From: an uncultured Bacilli bacterium
Lineage (GTDB): Bacteria > Bacillota_I > Bacilli_A > RF39 > UBA660
Direction: 5' to 3'
NCBI GenBank assembly: GCA_944329545.1
Contig: CALVIK010000027.1
Coordinates: forward strand, 1 to 12,451
DNA: 12,451 bases
The notes below the pieces were generated by a model, which worked only from the letters and a program-made list of their open reading frames with translations, did not search any database and was not told the origin of the DNA. The first letter of the stretch is position 1. Every line of letters starts with the position of its first letter. Below, in pieces: positions 1-6,732 of the stretch. Both the position numbers and the translations under genes were made by a program.

Positions 1-1
1 T

Positions 2-139
2 AGTCATGAAGAGGCTTTAAATCATGCCAAAAAAGAATATGGTAAATATAAAAATAGAATTGCATTAAGCCCTAGTGAAGTGGAACTTCATTACTTACAA
101 AGTATTAAAGATTTAGAAATGATTGACACGAAAAAATAG
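2..139 (+). pseudogene. C-terminal remnant of a RhuM-like protein
   Basis: An open frame of 45 codons enters from the left edge and ends at TAG 137-139. It begins SHEEALNHAKKEYGKYK, which resembles the tail of RhuM-family proteins (a glycine-lysine-isoleucine-serine-like turn followed by an A..K..EY.KY helix). The next remnant (139-523) carries a comparable stretch, KAEQEYEKYK, near its own end, so the two tails look homologous. Only the C-terminus lies in the window, so this could be the end of an intact gene rather than a relic. Family assignment rests on a short motif and is tentative. RhuM proteins are poorly characterised accessory proteins, often near mobile or restriction loci. Confidence 0.4.
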
Positions 140-523
140 GCATTTCATTTGGCTTAACTAATTGGAATAATTCCCCGTAAGGAAAAAATATTAAAATCAG
201 ATGTTATTGTCGCTAAAAATTATTTGAGCGAAAAAGAACTTAAAAATATAAATAATTTAGTAAATTTATTTTTAGATATTGCTGAAAGCAATGCGGAAAG
301 AAATATTCTGATGAAAATGATTGCTTGGCAAAATGAAGTAGAAAACGCTTTAAAATTACTTCATTATGAAATGCTAGATAATAAGGGAAAAATATCTACT
401 AATAAAGCTAAAGAAAAAGCTGAACAAGAATATGAAAAATATAAAATAATTCAAGATGAAAATTTTGTTTCTGATTTTGATAAATTATTGTTAGAAACAG
501 AAAAAATAGAAAATAATAAATAA
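139..523 (+). pseudogene. Decayed RhuM-family gene, C-terminal part
   Basis: Read in two frames, this stretch gives a recognisable RhuM (virulence RhuM family) C-terminal half. Frame one (151-177) reads GLTNWNNSP, the conserved GLT.W block. TAA at 178-180 then interrupts it, and one extra A in the run 183-188 shifts the frame. The second frame resumes with ILKSDVIVAKNYLSEKEL at 188 and continues to a TAA at 521-523, ending in a typical KAEQEYEKYKIIQDENF.SDFDK tail. The TTG at 224 lies inside the conserved AKNYLSEKEL block and has no ribosome binding site, so it is not a real start. No N-terminal half is present upstream. Nonsense codon, frameshift and 5' truncation together mark a pseudogene. 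It abuts uvrB with a 26-base gap. Confidence 0.75.
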
Positions 524-549
524 AAATAAATTTGAAAGAAAGTGATATC

Positions 550-2499
550 ATGTTTGAGTTAGTTTCAAAATTTAAACCAAGTGGCGATCAACCAGAAGCT
601 ATTAAAAAATTAGTTGATGGCATTAAAAAAGGTAAAAAACAGCAAGTATTATTAGGCGCTACCGGGACTGGAAAAACTTTTACAGTTGCCAATGTTATTA
701 AAGAAATAAATAAACCCACTTTAGTTTTAGCGCATAATAAAACTTTAGCAGGTCAACTTTATGGAGAATTAAAAGAATTATTTCCCAACAATAAAGTGTG
801 CTATTTCGTTAGTTATTATGATTATTACCAACCAGAAGCATATGTTGCTAAAACAGATACTTATATTGAAAAAGATGCTTCTATTAATGATGAAATAGAC
901 GAACTTAGACATTATGCTACAGCTTCACTTTTAAATAGTAAAGATGTTATTGTTGTAGCTTCAGTTTCTTGCATATATGGTATTGGGGAAATTGAAGATT
1001 ATGAAAAAAAAGTATTGTTTTTAAATCAAGGAGAAGAAATAGATCGTGATAAAGTAATCGAAAAATTAATTGATATGCTTTATGAACGAAATAATATTGA
1101 TTTAAAGAGAGGAACTTTTAGAGTAAGAGGAGATACTTTAGAAATTATTCCAATATCTCAACATTCAAAAGGATATCGTATTGAATTTTTCGGTGATGAA
1201 GTAGATAGAATAAGTGAATTTGATTTAGTGACAGGAGCTATTTTAACCGATAAAAAATCAATCACAATTTTTCCAGCTAGTCATTTTGTTACTAGTGAAG
1301 ACAAATTAAAAAAAGCAATTGAAAATATTAAACAGGAGTTAGAAGAACAACTTACAAAATTTAAACAAGAAAATAAACTACTAGAGTATCAGCGTTTAAA
1401 AGAAAGAACTAATTATGATATTGAAATGCTTTCAGAAACAGGTTTTTGTAGGGGTGTTGAAAATTATTCAAGGCATCTTGCTTTAAGGGGGCCTGGAGAT
1501 ACCCCAACGACGCTAATTGATTTTTTTAAAAAAGATTTTTTAATGATAATAGATGAATCACATGTAACTATTCCTCAAGTAAAAGCAATGTATAATGGCG
1601 ATAGAGCGCGAAAAGAAGTCCTTGTTGATTATGGTTTTCGTCTTCCGAGTGCTTTAGATAATAGACCGCTTAAATTTGCTGAATTTGAACAAAAATTAGA
1701 TAATGTAATTTATGTTTCTGCAACACCTGGAGATTATGAACTTGAAAAATGTCATCACAAAGTTGTTGAACAAATAATTAGACCAACTGGGCTTCTAGAT
1801 CCTTTAATTGAAGTAAAACCAACAAAAAATCAAATAGATGATTTAGTAAGTAAAATAAACACGCAAATTGCTAAGAACGAAAGAACTTTAATTACTACTT
1901 TAACTATTCGCATGGCCGAAGAGCTTACTAGTTATTTGAAAAAATTAGATATTAAAGTAACTTACCTTCATAATGAAATAAAGACTTTAGAAAGACTTAG
2001 AATAATTCGTGATTTAAGATTAGGAAAATACGATGTCGTTGTTGGAATTAATTTACTTAGAGAAGGGATAGATGTTCCAGAAGTTAGTTTAATTGCTATC
2101 ATGGATGCTGATAAACAAGGATTTTTAAGAAGTGAGCGAAGTCTAATCCAAACAATTGGTAGAGCTGCGCGGAATGCTAATGGAACGGTTGTTATGTATG
2201 CCGATAGTATAAGTTCAGCTATGAATATGGCAATAAAAGAAACCCAAAGAAGAAGAAAAATTCAAGAAGAATATAATCAAAAACATGGAATTGTTCCCAA
2301 AACCATTGTTAAAGAAATTCATGAACTTATTACGAATAATAAAACCATAGAAGAAAACAAACCAGAAAAACTAAGTAAAAGCGAAAAAATGAAATTAATG
2401 GTTAATTTGGAAAATGAAATGAAATTAGCTGCTAAAAACTTAGATTTTGAAAGAGCAATGGAACTTAGAGATGCTTTGTTTGAATTAAAAAGCGAATAA
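550..2499 (+). CDS. uvrB: Excinuclease ABC subunit B (UvrB)
   Basis: UvrB is the damage-verifying helicase-like subunit of cytoplasmic nucleotide excision repair; it receives DNA from UvrA and recruits UvrC. The 649-residue product has the family's usual length and co-linear domains: Walker A GATGTGKT at 36-43, the damage-handling hairpin region with YYDYYQPEAY near 90, DESH at 335-338 (motif II), LVGINLLREG-like motif V (VVGINLLREGIDVPEV) and QTIGRAARN motif VI, then a C-terminal UVR domain (about 608-645, LDFERAMELRD) that contacts UvrC. A TTG at 532 is in frame, but ATG 550 gives the canonical MFELVSKFKPSGDQPEAI start and follows a weak purine-rich AAAGTGAT. uvrA, usually next to uvrB, is not downstream here. 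No convincing promoter or SOS box is visible; transcription may start in the upstream RhuM remnant. A hairpin terminator follows at 2585. Confidence 0.98.
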   Translation: MFELVSKFKPSGDQPEAIKKLVDGIKKGKKQQVLLGATGTGKTFTVANVIKEINKPTLVLAHNKTLAGQLYGELKELFPNNKVCYFVSYYDYYQPEAYVAKTDTYIEKDASINDEIDELRHYATASLLNSKDVIVVASVSCIYGIGEIEDYEKKVLFLNQGEEIDRDKVIEKLIDMLYERNNIDLKRGTFRVRGDTLEIIPISQHSKGYRIEFFGDEVDRISEFDLVTGAILTDKKSITIFPASHFVTSEDKLKKAIENIKQELEEQLTKFKQENKLLEYQRLKERTNYDIEMLSETGFCRGVENYSRHLALRGPGDTPTTLIDFFKKDFLMIIDESHVTIPQVKAMYNGDRARKEVLVDYGFRLPSALDNRPLKFAEFEQKLDNVIYVSATPGDYELEKCHHKVVEQIIRPTGLLDPLIEVKPTKNQIDDLVSKINTQIAKNERTLITTLTIRMAEELTSYLKKLDIKVTYLHNEIKTLERLRIIRDLRLGKYDVVVGINLLREGIDVPEVSLIAIMDADKQGFLRSERSLIQTIGRAARNANGTVVMYADSISSAMNMAIKETQRRRKIQEEYNQKHGIVPKTIVKEIHELITNNKTIEENKPEKLSKSEKMKLMVNLENEMKLAAKNLDFERAMELRDALFELKSE

Positions 2500-2584
2500 A
2501 AAAATCCAAAAGGAAATAAAATTTTAAAATTTTTTCAGTAGCGGAGTTTCTTCAGTAACAACTGGTCAATGTTCTTAAAACGAT

Positions 2585-2605
2585 AAAGAGTTTTTACTCT
2601 TTTTT
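2585..2605 (+). terminator. Intrinsic terminator after uvrB
   Basis: A perfect 7-bp stem (AAAGAGT 2585-2591 with ACTCTTT 2596-2602) closes a TTTT loop and runs into a T-rich tail. It lies 86 bases past the uvrB stop and just before the promoter of the next operon, so it separates the two units. Confidence 0.75.
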
Positions 2606-2627
2606 ATTATGAAAAATAAGTGAAATA

Positions 2628-2636
2628 TGATATAAT
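2628..2636 (+). promoter_or_regulatory. Extended -10 promoter for the first operon
   Basis: TGATATAAT provides TGn (2628-2630) directly before a perfect -10 TATAAT (2631-2636). The only -35 candidate is a weak TTATGA at 2607-2612 (18-base spacer), as expected for an extended -10 promoter. Transcription would begin near 2643 and leave an AT-rich leader of about 60 bases before ATG 2705. A second TATAAT at 2675-2680 would start transcripts inside the ribosome binding site and is less likely. Confidence 0.6.
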
Positions 2637-2704
2637 TTGTTATATAGAAATTTAATATCTTTATTTTTCTTAAATATAATGTGGTAGAAAGGAAAAATTG
2701 ATTT

Positions 2705-3121
2705 ATGGCTAATAAATTAATAAAAAAACAAAACATTTATAAACTATTAGACTGGTTAATTAGAATGATTGGTTATGCTTTAATTTTAATGTTAATGTCT
2801 TTACTTTTTAAACAAACTTTATATATAGATAAAGAATATTTTGGTTTATGGAGCTTTTTAGCAGTAATAATCATTTATTTATTAAATAAGACAGTAAAGC
2901 CAATTTTATTTAGATTAACAATCCCAATAACCGGTCTTACTTTAGGACTGTTTTATCCATTTTTAAATTTAATTATTTTAAAAATAGTTAGTTTAATTTT
3001 ATATCCACATTTTCAAATAAATGGTATCTTATATGCTTTACTTGCTTCTATTTTAATTTCTATTTTAAATATTATAATGGATGGTATTTTAGATAAATTA
3101 TTAAAACGAAAGGAGAAATAA
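2705..3121 (+). CDS. Small four-helix membrane protein, YvlD/phage-holin family IV type
   Basis: This is a 138-residue hydrophobic protein with four predicted membrane segments (about 18-35, 46-63, 74-99 and 107-125) and basic ends (KLIKKQN and LLKRKEK). The second segment is followed by NKTVKPILF, the N..KP motif typical of YvlD-like proteins (mycobacterial-type 4-TMS holin family), and the third region carries the PITGLTLGLF..FLN signature. The molecular function is unknown. The holin name is historical, and a link to envelope stress is known for some relatives. GAAAGGA at 2687-2693 precedes ATG 2705. In Bacillus the yvlD cluster lies beside hprK-lgt, and here lgt follows after one base, which supports the assignment. 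It is the first gene of a five-gene operon. Confidence 0.75.
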   Translation: MANKLIKKQNIYKLLDWLIRMIGYALILMLMSLLFKQTLYIDKEYFGLWSFLAVIIIYLLNKTVKPILFRLTIPITGLTLGLFYPFLNLIILKIVSLILYPHFQINGILYALLASILISILNIIMDGILDKLLKRKEK

Positions 3122-3122
3122 T

Positions 3123-3908
3123 ATGAATTCTACTATTGATTTAGGTTTTATAAGTATTCATTTTTATTCTCTTTTTTTATTCATCGCCATGCTTGTAGGT
3201 TCTTTTATTGTAATCAAAGAAGCCCAAAAACAAGAAATAGAAGAAAATTTTATTATAAATTTACTGTTTTATGCCATTATCTTTGGTATAATAGGCGCTA
3301 GAATATATTTTGTTATATTTCATTTTGATTATTACAGCCATAATATTTTAGATATTTTTAAGATTTGGGAGGGCGGTTTAGCTATTCATGGAGGTATTAT
3401 TGCGGCCTTAATTACCATATACATATATTGTCGTAAACAGAAAACCAATTTTTTAAAAATATTAGATATTATTGTTGTCGGGTTAATAATTGCTCAAGCC
3501 ATTGGCCGCTGGGGGAACTTCTTTAACGGTGAAGCTCATGGACCAGAAACAACTTTAGAACAGCTTAATTCCTTATTTATACCACAGTTTATTATAGATG
3601 GTATGTATATTAATGGCACTTACTATATTCCAACATTTTTCTTTGAATCTATTTTGTGTTTACTTGGATTTATTGTTTTAATTTTTTTAAGCAAAAAACA
3701 AATTAGAATTGGTATATTAACCGCCTTTTATTTAATTTGGTATGGTTTAATTAGATTTTTTATTGAAGCGCTTCGAACGGATAGTTTAATGTTTTTTTCA
3801 TTAAAAATCGCACAAATAGTATCAATTATCATGATAATTATTGGTATAATAGTTTTAATAAAAGCTAAAAAGAATAGTTTTTATAATGAGGAGGCGAAAA
3901 ATGTATAA
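3123..3908 (+). CDS. lgt: Prolipoprotein diacylglyceryl transferase
   Basis: Lgt moves a diacylglyceryl group from phosphatidylglycerol to the lipobox cysteine of prelipoproteins in the membrane, the first step of lipoprotein maturation. The 261-residue product is polytopic (about seven membrane segments). It carries LAIHGG at 86-91, the signature IGRWGNFFNGEAHG at 127-140 (with the essential arginine of the GR.GNF.N.E motif) and a second conserved arginine in EALRTDSL at 215-222. Length matches Firmicutes Lgt (about 260-280). AAAGGAGA at 3109-3116 sits 6 bases before ATG 3123, one base after the upstream stop. The 3' end overlaps trxB by 8 bases. hprK, the usual left neighbour of lgt in Firmicutes, is absent. 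Confidence 0.97.
   Translation: MNSTIDLGFISIHFYSLFLFIAMLVGSFIVIKEAQKQEIEENFIINLLFYAIIFGIIGARIYFVIFHFDYYSHNILDIFKIWEGGLAIHGGIIAALITIYIYCRKQKTNFLKILDIIVVGLIIAQAIGRWGNFFNGEAHGPETTLEQLNSLFIPQFIIDGMYINGTYYIPTFFFESILCLLGFIVLIFLSKKQIRIGILTAFYLIWYGLIRFFIEALRTDSLMFFSLKIAQIVSIIMIIIGIIVLIKAKKNSFYNEEAKNV
3889..3894 (+). promoter_or_regulatory. Shine-Dalgarno site fixing the trxB start
   Basis: A perfect AGGAGG inside the end of lgt sits 6 bases before ATG 3901. The in-frame ATG at 3886 lies upstream of this site and would add MRRRK, which is the binding site read as codons, so 3901 is the real start. Confidence 0.9.
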
Positions 3909-4773
3909 TACAATTATTATAGGTGCTGGGCCTGCTGGTATGGCGGCCGCTTTATATTTAAAACGAAGTGGCCTTAAAGTATTAATTATTGATAAAGATG
4001 CTCCAGGGGGACAAATGTTAAAAACTGATAAAATAGAAAATTATTTAGGATTTAGTAGCATAAGTGGAGCTGATTTAGCATTAAATATGTTCAAGCAAAT
4101 AAAAAATGATGTTAAATATGTATATGGTGAAGTAACATCTATTACTAAAGAAAACAATTTTATAGTTGCTACTGAAAAAGAAAGTTATCAAAGTAAAAAT
4201 ATTGTCATAGCGACTGGTAAAGAAAATAATAAATTAGGTTTACCTGGTGAAGATAAAATAAAAGGGCTTAGTTATTGTGCTGTTTGTGATGGAGCTTTTT
4301 ATAAAGATAAAATTGTCGGAATTGTCGGAGCTGGAAATTCAGCTTTTACGGAAGCTTTATATTTATCAACATTAGCTAAAAAAGTTTATATAATTAATCG
4401 TAGTGAAAATATTAAAGCTGATATGATTTATCAAACTAAAGTCAAAAATAAAGAAAATATTGTTTATCTTAAAAACGCCAGTGTTACCGCACTTAATGAT
4501 AATGAGGGAATTTTAAATAGCGTTACTTTAAATAATAAAGAAATTTTACCTTTAGATGGTCTTTTTTTAGCAATCGGTGGCCGTCCACAAGTAAAATTTA
4601 TGGAAAATTTAAAAGAAGAAAAAGGCTATTTAATTGTCAATGAAAAAAGAGAAACTAATATTAAAGGTGTATATGCGGTTGGCGATGTTATAAAAAAAGA
4701 TTATTATCAAATAGCAACGGCCGTTAATGATGGGATTGTTGCCGCCCTTAGTATAAAGGAGAGTGAAATATAA
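3901..4773 (+). CDS. trxB: Thioredoxin reductase-like flavoprotein
   Basis: This is a two-nucleotide-domain disulfide reductase that normally passes electrons from NADPH through FAD to thioredoxin in the cytoplasm. The 290 residues include the FAD Rossmann motif GAGPAG at 8-13, PGGQM at 35-39, ATGKENNKLGLPGE (FAD domain), the redox pair C126-A-V-C129 followed by DG, a second Rossmann motif GAGNSA at 143-148, and the FAD-binding AVGDV at 259-263. The loop that normally reads HRR...R and holds the NADPH 2'-phosphate is instead NRSENIK (166-172), so NADPH preference is doubtful. It is slightly short for the family (about 305-315), mostly in the nucleotide domain. The ATG overlaps lgt by 8 bases, and the stop overlaps yvcK as TAATG. 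A relative using another donor or substrate is possible. Confidence 0.92.
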   Translation: MYNTIIIGAGPAGMAAALYLKRSGLKVLIIDKDAPGGQMLKTDKIENYLGFSSISGADLALNMFKQIKNDVKYVYGEVTSITKENNFIVATEKESYQSKNIVIATGKENNKLGLPGEDKIKGLSYCAVCDGAFYKDKIVGIVGAGNSAFTEALYLSTLAKKVYIINRSENIKADMIYQTKVKNKENIVYLKNASVTALNDNEGILNSVTLNNKEILPLDGLFLAIGGRPQVKFMENLKEEKGYLIVNEKRETNIKGVYAVGDVIKKDYYQIATAVNDGIVAALSIKESEI

Positions 4774-5714
4774 TGAAATTAGCTGTTTTAGGTGGAGGAA
4801 CTGGCATGAGTACTTTGCTTACGGGGCTTAAAAAAATGCCTTTTGATATTTCTGCTATTGTAACTGTCGCGGATGATGGTAAAAGTACTGGTCGACTTAG
4901 AAAAGAATTTAATACGGTTGCGGTTGGTGATATTAGACGAATTTTAGCTAGTTTATCGCAAGACGATGAAGAAATCGCCAAATTATTTAATTATCGCTTT
5001 AATACTAGTAGTGATTTAGATGGACATCCTTTAGGCAATTTACTTTTAACTGGCGCTTCACAACTTACAGGTAATATGTCAGACGCTATTGAACTTTTAA
5101 ATTCTATGTTAAGATTACAAGGAAATGTTTTACCTTTAACTGAAGATAATGTTACTTTAATGGGCCGAATGGAAGACGGCGCTATCGTTAAAGGCGAAGC
5201 TGAAATAACTAAAGATAAAAGATTAATTACTGATGTTTTTTATGAAAAAAAACCAGAAGTTAATCCTCATGTATTAAAAGCTATTAAAGAGGCTGATGCA
5301 ATTATCTTAAGTATGGGAAGTGTTTTTACAAGTATAATTCCTAATTTAATTTGTCCAGAAGTTATTAGGGAAATTGATAAAAGTAAAGCTAAAATAATCT
5401 ATGTCTGCAATATGATGACACAACCGGGAGAAACTGATGATTTTTCTGTTAGTCATCATATAAAATTATTAAATAAATATTTAGGTAAAAGAAAAATTGA
5501 TGCTGTAGTTTTAAATACTGGTGTTATTTCCCCAGAAATCGTCCAAAAATACTCTAATAAAGAAGATAAAGATTTAGTACCAATTGATTATAAAAATTTA
5601 GAAAAATTAAAAGTAGATTTAATTGAAGGTGATTATGTAATTATAGATAAAAATAGAATCAGGCATAATTCTTTAAGAGTTGCCATTAATATTTTATCTT
5701 ATTTAATGGATTAG
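4773..5714 (+). CDS. yvcK: YvcK/GlmR-type gluconeogenesis factor (CofD-like fold)
   Basis: YvcK proteins bind UDP-sugars such as UDP-GlcNAc and help direct carbon into peptidoglycan precursors, notably on gluconeogenic carbon; in Bacillus GlmR stimulates GlmS. The 313-residue product starts with the glycine-rich loop LGGGTGMSTLL, followed by VADDGKSTGRLR (32-43), GDIRR (52-56) and DGHPLGNLLLTG (83-94), all hallmarks of the YvcK/CofD-like family. Length is normal for the Bacillus type. AAAGGAGA at 4755-4762 precedes the ATG, which overlaps the trxB stop by one base. whiA follows directly, as in most Firmicutes. The usual upstream partner rapZ/yvcJ is missing, with trxB joined straight to yvcK. 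Confidence 0.96.
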   Translation: MKLAVLGGGTGMSTLLTGLKKMPFDISAIVTVADDGKSTGRLRKEFNTVAVGDIRRILASLSQDDEEIAKLFNYRFNTSSDLDGHPLGNLLLTGASQLTGNMSDAIELLNSMLRLQGNVLPLTEDNVTLMGRMEDGAIVKGEAEITKDKRLITDVFYEKKPEVNPHVLKAIKEADAIILSMGSVFTSIIPNLICPEVIREIDKSKAKIIYVCNMMTQPGETDDFSVSHHIKLLNKYLGKRKIDAVVLNTGVISPEIVQKYSNKEDKDLVPIDYKNLEKLKVDLIEGDYVIIDKNRIRHNSLRVAINILSYLMD

Positions 5715-5720
5715 AAGGTG
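5714..5720 (+). promoter_or_regulatory. Ribosome binding site fixing the whiA start
   Basis: GAAGGTG lies 6 bases before ATG 5727. The longest frame would start at GTG 5718, which is inside this binding site. ATG 5727 gives MSFTSKTK, matching the MSFAS.TK start of WhiA. Confidence 0.85.
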
Positions 5721-5726
5721 ATATAT

Positions 5727-6635
5727 ATGTCTTTTACTAGTAAAACAAAAGATGAAATTAGCAAATTAGAATTTACGGATATGGAAAACATTTCCGAACT
5801 TTCGGCCATTATTCAAAATAATATTATTGAACAAAATAAAATCGCAATAATTACAGAAAATAGTAGTGTTGCCCGAAAAATATATACCTTGATAAAAAAA
5901 ATATTTGATATTAATGCTAAAATAACAATTCGTAAAGGTTATAATTATAATAAAAAATTTAATTATATTTTAGAAATAAATAAAAAAATCAATGAAATTT
6001 TAAAAACATTAGGTATAAATAAAGATATTCCAAGTTCTTTTATATATGCTGATGATGATTTGATTAGAGCTTATTTACGAGGAGTTTTCTTAATATGTGG
6101 AAGCATTAATGATCCGAAAACCTCAAGATATCATTTAGAATTTAATTTAAATAAAGAAACTTATGCTAAATTTATTTCCAAATTACTTAATCATTATGAT
6201 TTAAATAGTAAAGTTTTGAATAGAGAACATAGATATATGGTTTATATAAAAGAGGCTGAAAAAATAAGTGATTTTTTAAGACTTATGGGGGCTTATAATG
6301 CTGTTTTATATTATGAAGATATTAGAATATATCGCGATCATAAAAATATGACTAATAGGCTTAATAACTGCGAACAGGCTAATGTTGAAAAAAGTATGGC
6401 TAGTGCTAATAAACAAATTAAAGATATAAAAAAAATTGAAACGCTAGCCACTTTAGATATTTTAAGCGATAAAGAAAAAGAAGCAGCCATTTACCGAAAA
6501 AAATACCCTGAAGCCTCACTTTTAGAATTAAGTGAAATAATTTCCTCTGAAACTAATACTAAAATTAGTAAATCAGGATTATATCATCGCTTTCGAAAAA
6601 TAGCCAGTCTTGCTGATAAATTAAAGCAAAAATAA
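5727..6635 (+). CDS. whiA: WhiA, DNA-binding cell-division regulator
   Basis: WhiA is a conserved Gram-positive DNA-binding protein: a sporulation regulator in Streptomyces, and in Bacillus a factor affecting division and chromosome segregation. The 302 residues show an N-terminal half related to LAGLIDADG homing endonucleases, with SYLRGAFLAGGS-type sequence AYLRGVFLICGSINDPKTS (115-133), then YHLEF, YIKEAEKISDFL and the RLNNCEQAN block (211-219). The C-terminal helix-turn-helix includes ISKSGLYHRFRKI (280-292). As in other bacterial WhiA proteins, the endonuclease catalytic residues are not expected to function. It is the last gene of the operon, three bases after yvcK, and a terminator overlaps its stop codon. 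No crh follows. Confidence 0.97.
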   Translation: MSFTSKTKDEISKLEFTDMENISELSAIIQNNIIEQNKIAIITENSSVARKIYTLIKKIFDINAKITIRKGYNYNKKFNYILEINKKINEILKTLGINKDIPSSFIYADDDLIRAYLRGVFLICGSINDPKTSRYHLEFNLNKETYAKFISKLLNHYDLNSKVLNREHRYMVYIKEAEKISDFLRLMGAYNAVLYYEDIRIYRDHKNMTNRLNNCEQANVEKSMASANKQIKDIKKIETLATLDILSDKEKEAAIYRKKYPEASLLELSEIISSETNTKISKSGLYHRFRKIASLADKLKQK

Positions 6636-6659
6636 ACTACTGATTTTTTAGTAGTTTTT
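6634..6659 (+). terminator. Intrinsic terminator after whiA
   Basis: An 8-bp perfect stem (AAACTACT 6634-6641 with AGTAGTTT 6650-6657), an 8-base loop and a TTTTT run (6655-6659) form an intrinsic terminator. The left arm starts within the whiA stop codon. It ends the first operon and stands about 25 bases before the -35 box of the second. Confidence 0.85.
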
Positions 6660-6684
6660 CTTTGCCTAAATTACCTTTAAATAA

Positions 6685-6713
6685 TTTACATATTTTAAGA
6701 GAAATAGTATAAT
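6685..6713 (+). promoter_or_regulatory. Near-consensus sigma-A promoter for the second operon
   Basis: TTTACA (6685-6690) and a perfect TATAAT (6708-6713) are separated by exactly 17 bases. Transcription should begin near 6719-6721, which puts the upstream ATG at 6715 outside the transcript and leaves only a very short leader before ATG 6733. Confidence 0.85.
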
Positions 6714-6720
6714 TATGTAT

Positions 6721-6726
6721 AAGGTG
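6721..6726 (+). promoter_or_regulatory. Ribosome binding site fixing the gdpP-like start
   Basis: AAGGTG lies 6 bases before ATG 6733. Together with the promoter just upstream it excludes ATG 6715, whose first codons would be this site. Confidence 0.8.
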
Positions 6727-6732
6727 AAAGAA

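Noticed and set aside
420..447. Possible uvrB promoter (CTGAAC ... TAAAAT)
   Set aside because: The spacer is 16 bases, the -35 is weak and the region is coding-derived AT-rich sequence; too many equal matches occur by chance.
224..523. Independent 99-residue gene starting at TTG 224
   Set aside because: The TTG falls inside the conserved AKNYLSEKEL block of RhuM, has no ribosome binding site, and the homology continues upstream through a frameshift.
532..549. TTG 532 as the uvrB start
   Set aside because: ATG 550 gives the canonical UvrB N-terminus and TTG has no ribosome binding site; the extra six codons cover the purine-rich leader.
2534..2577. Short plus-strand frame (SSGVSSVTTGQCS) in the intergenic patch
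   Set aside because: No start codon, too short, and no recognisable family.
2675..2680. Second TATAAT before the YvlD-like gene
   Set aside because: Transcription would begin within the ribosome binding site; the extended -10 at 2628 is better.
4748..4981. Minus-strand open frame opposite yvcK
   Set aside because: Shadow of yvcK; no ribosome binding site or family motif, and the plus-strand gene is unambiguous.
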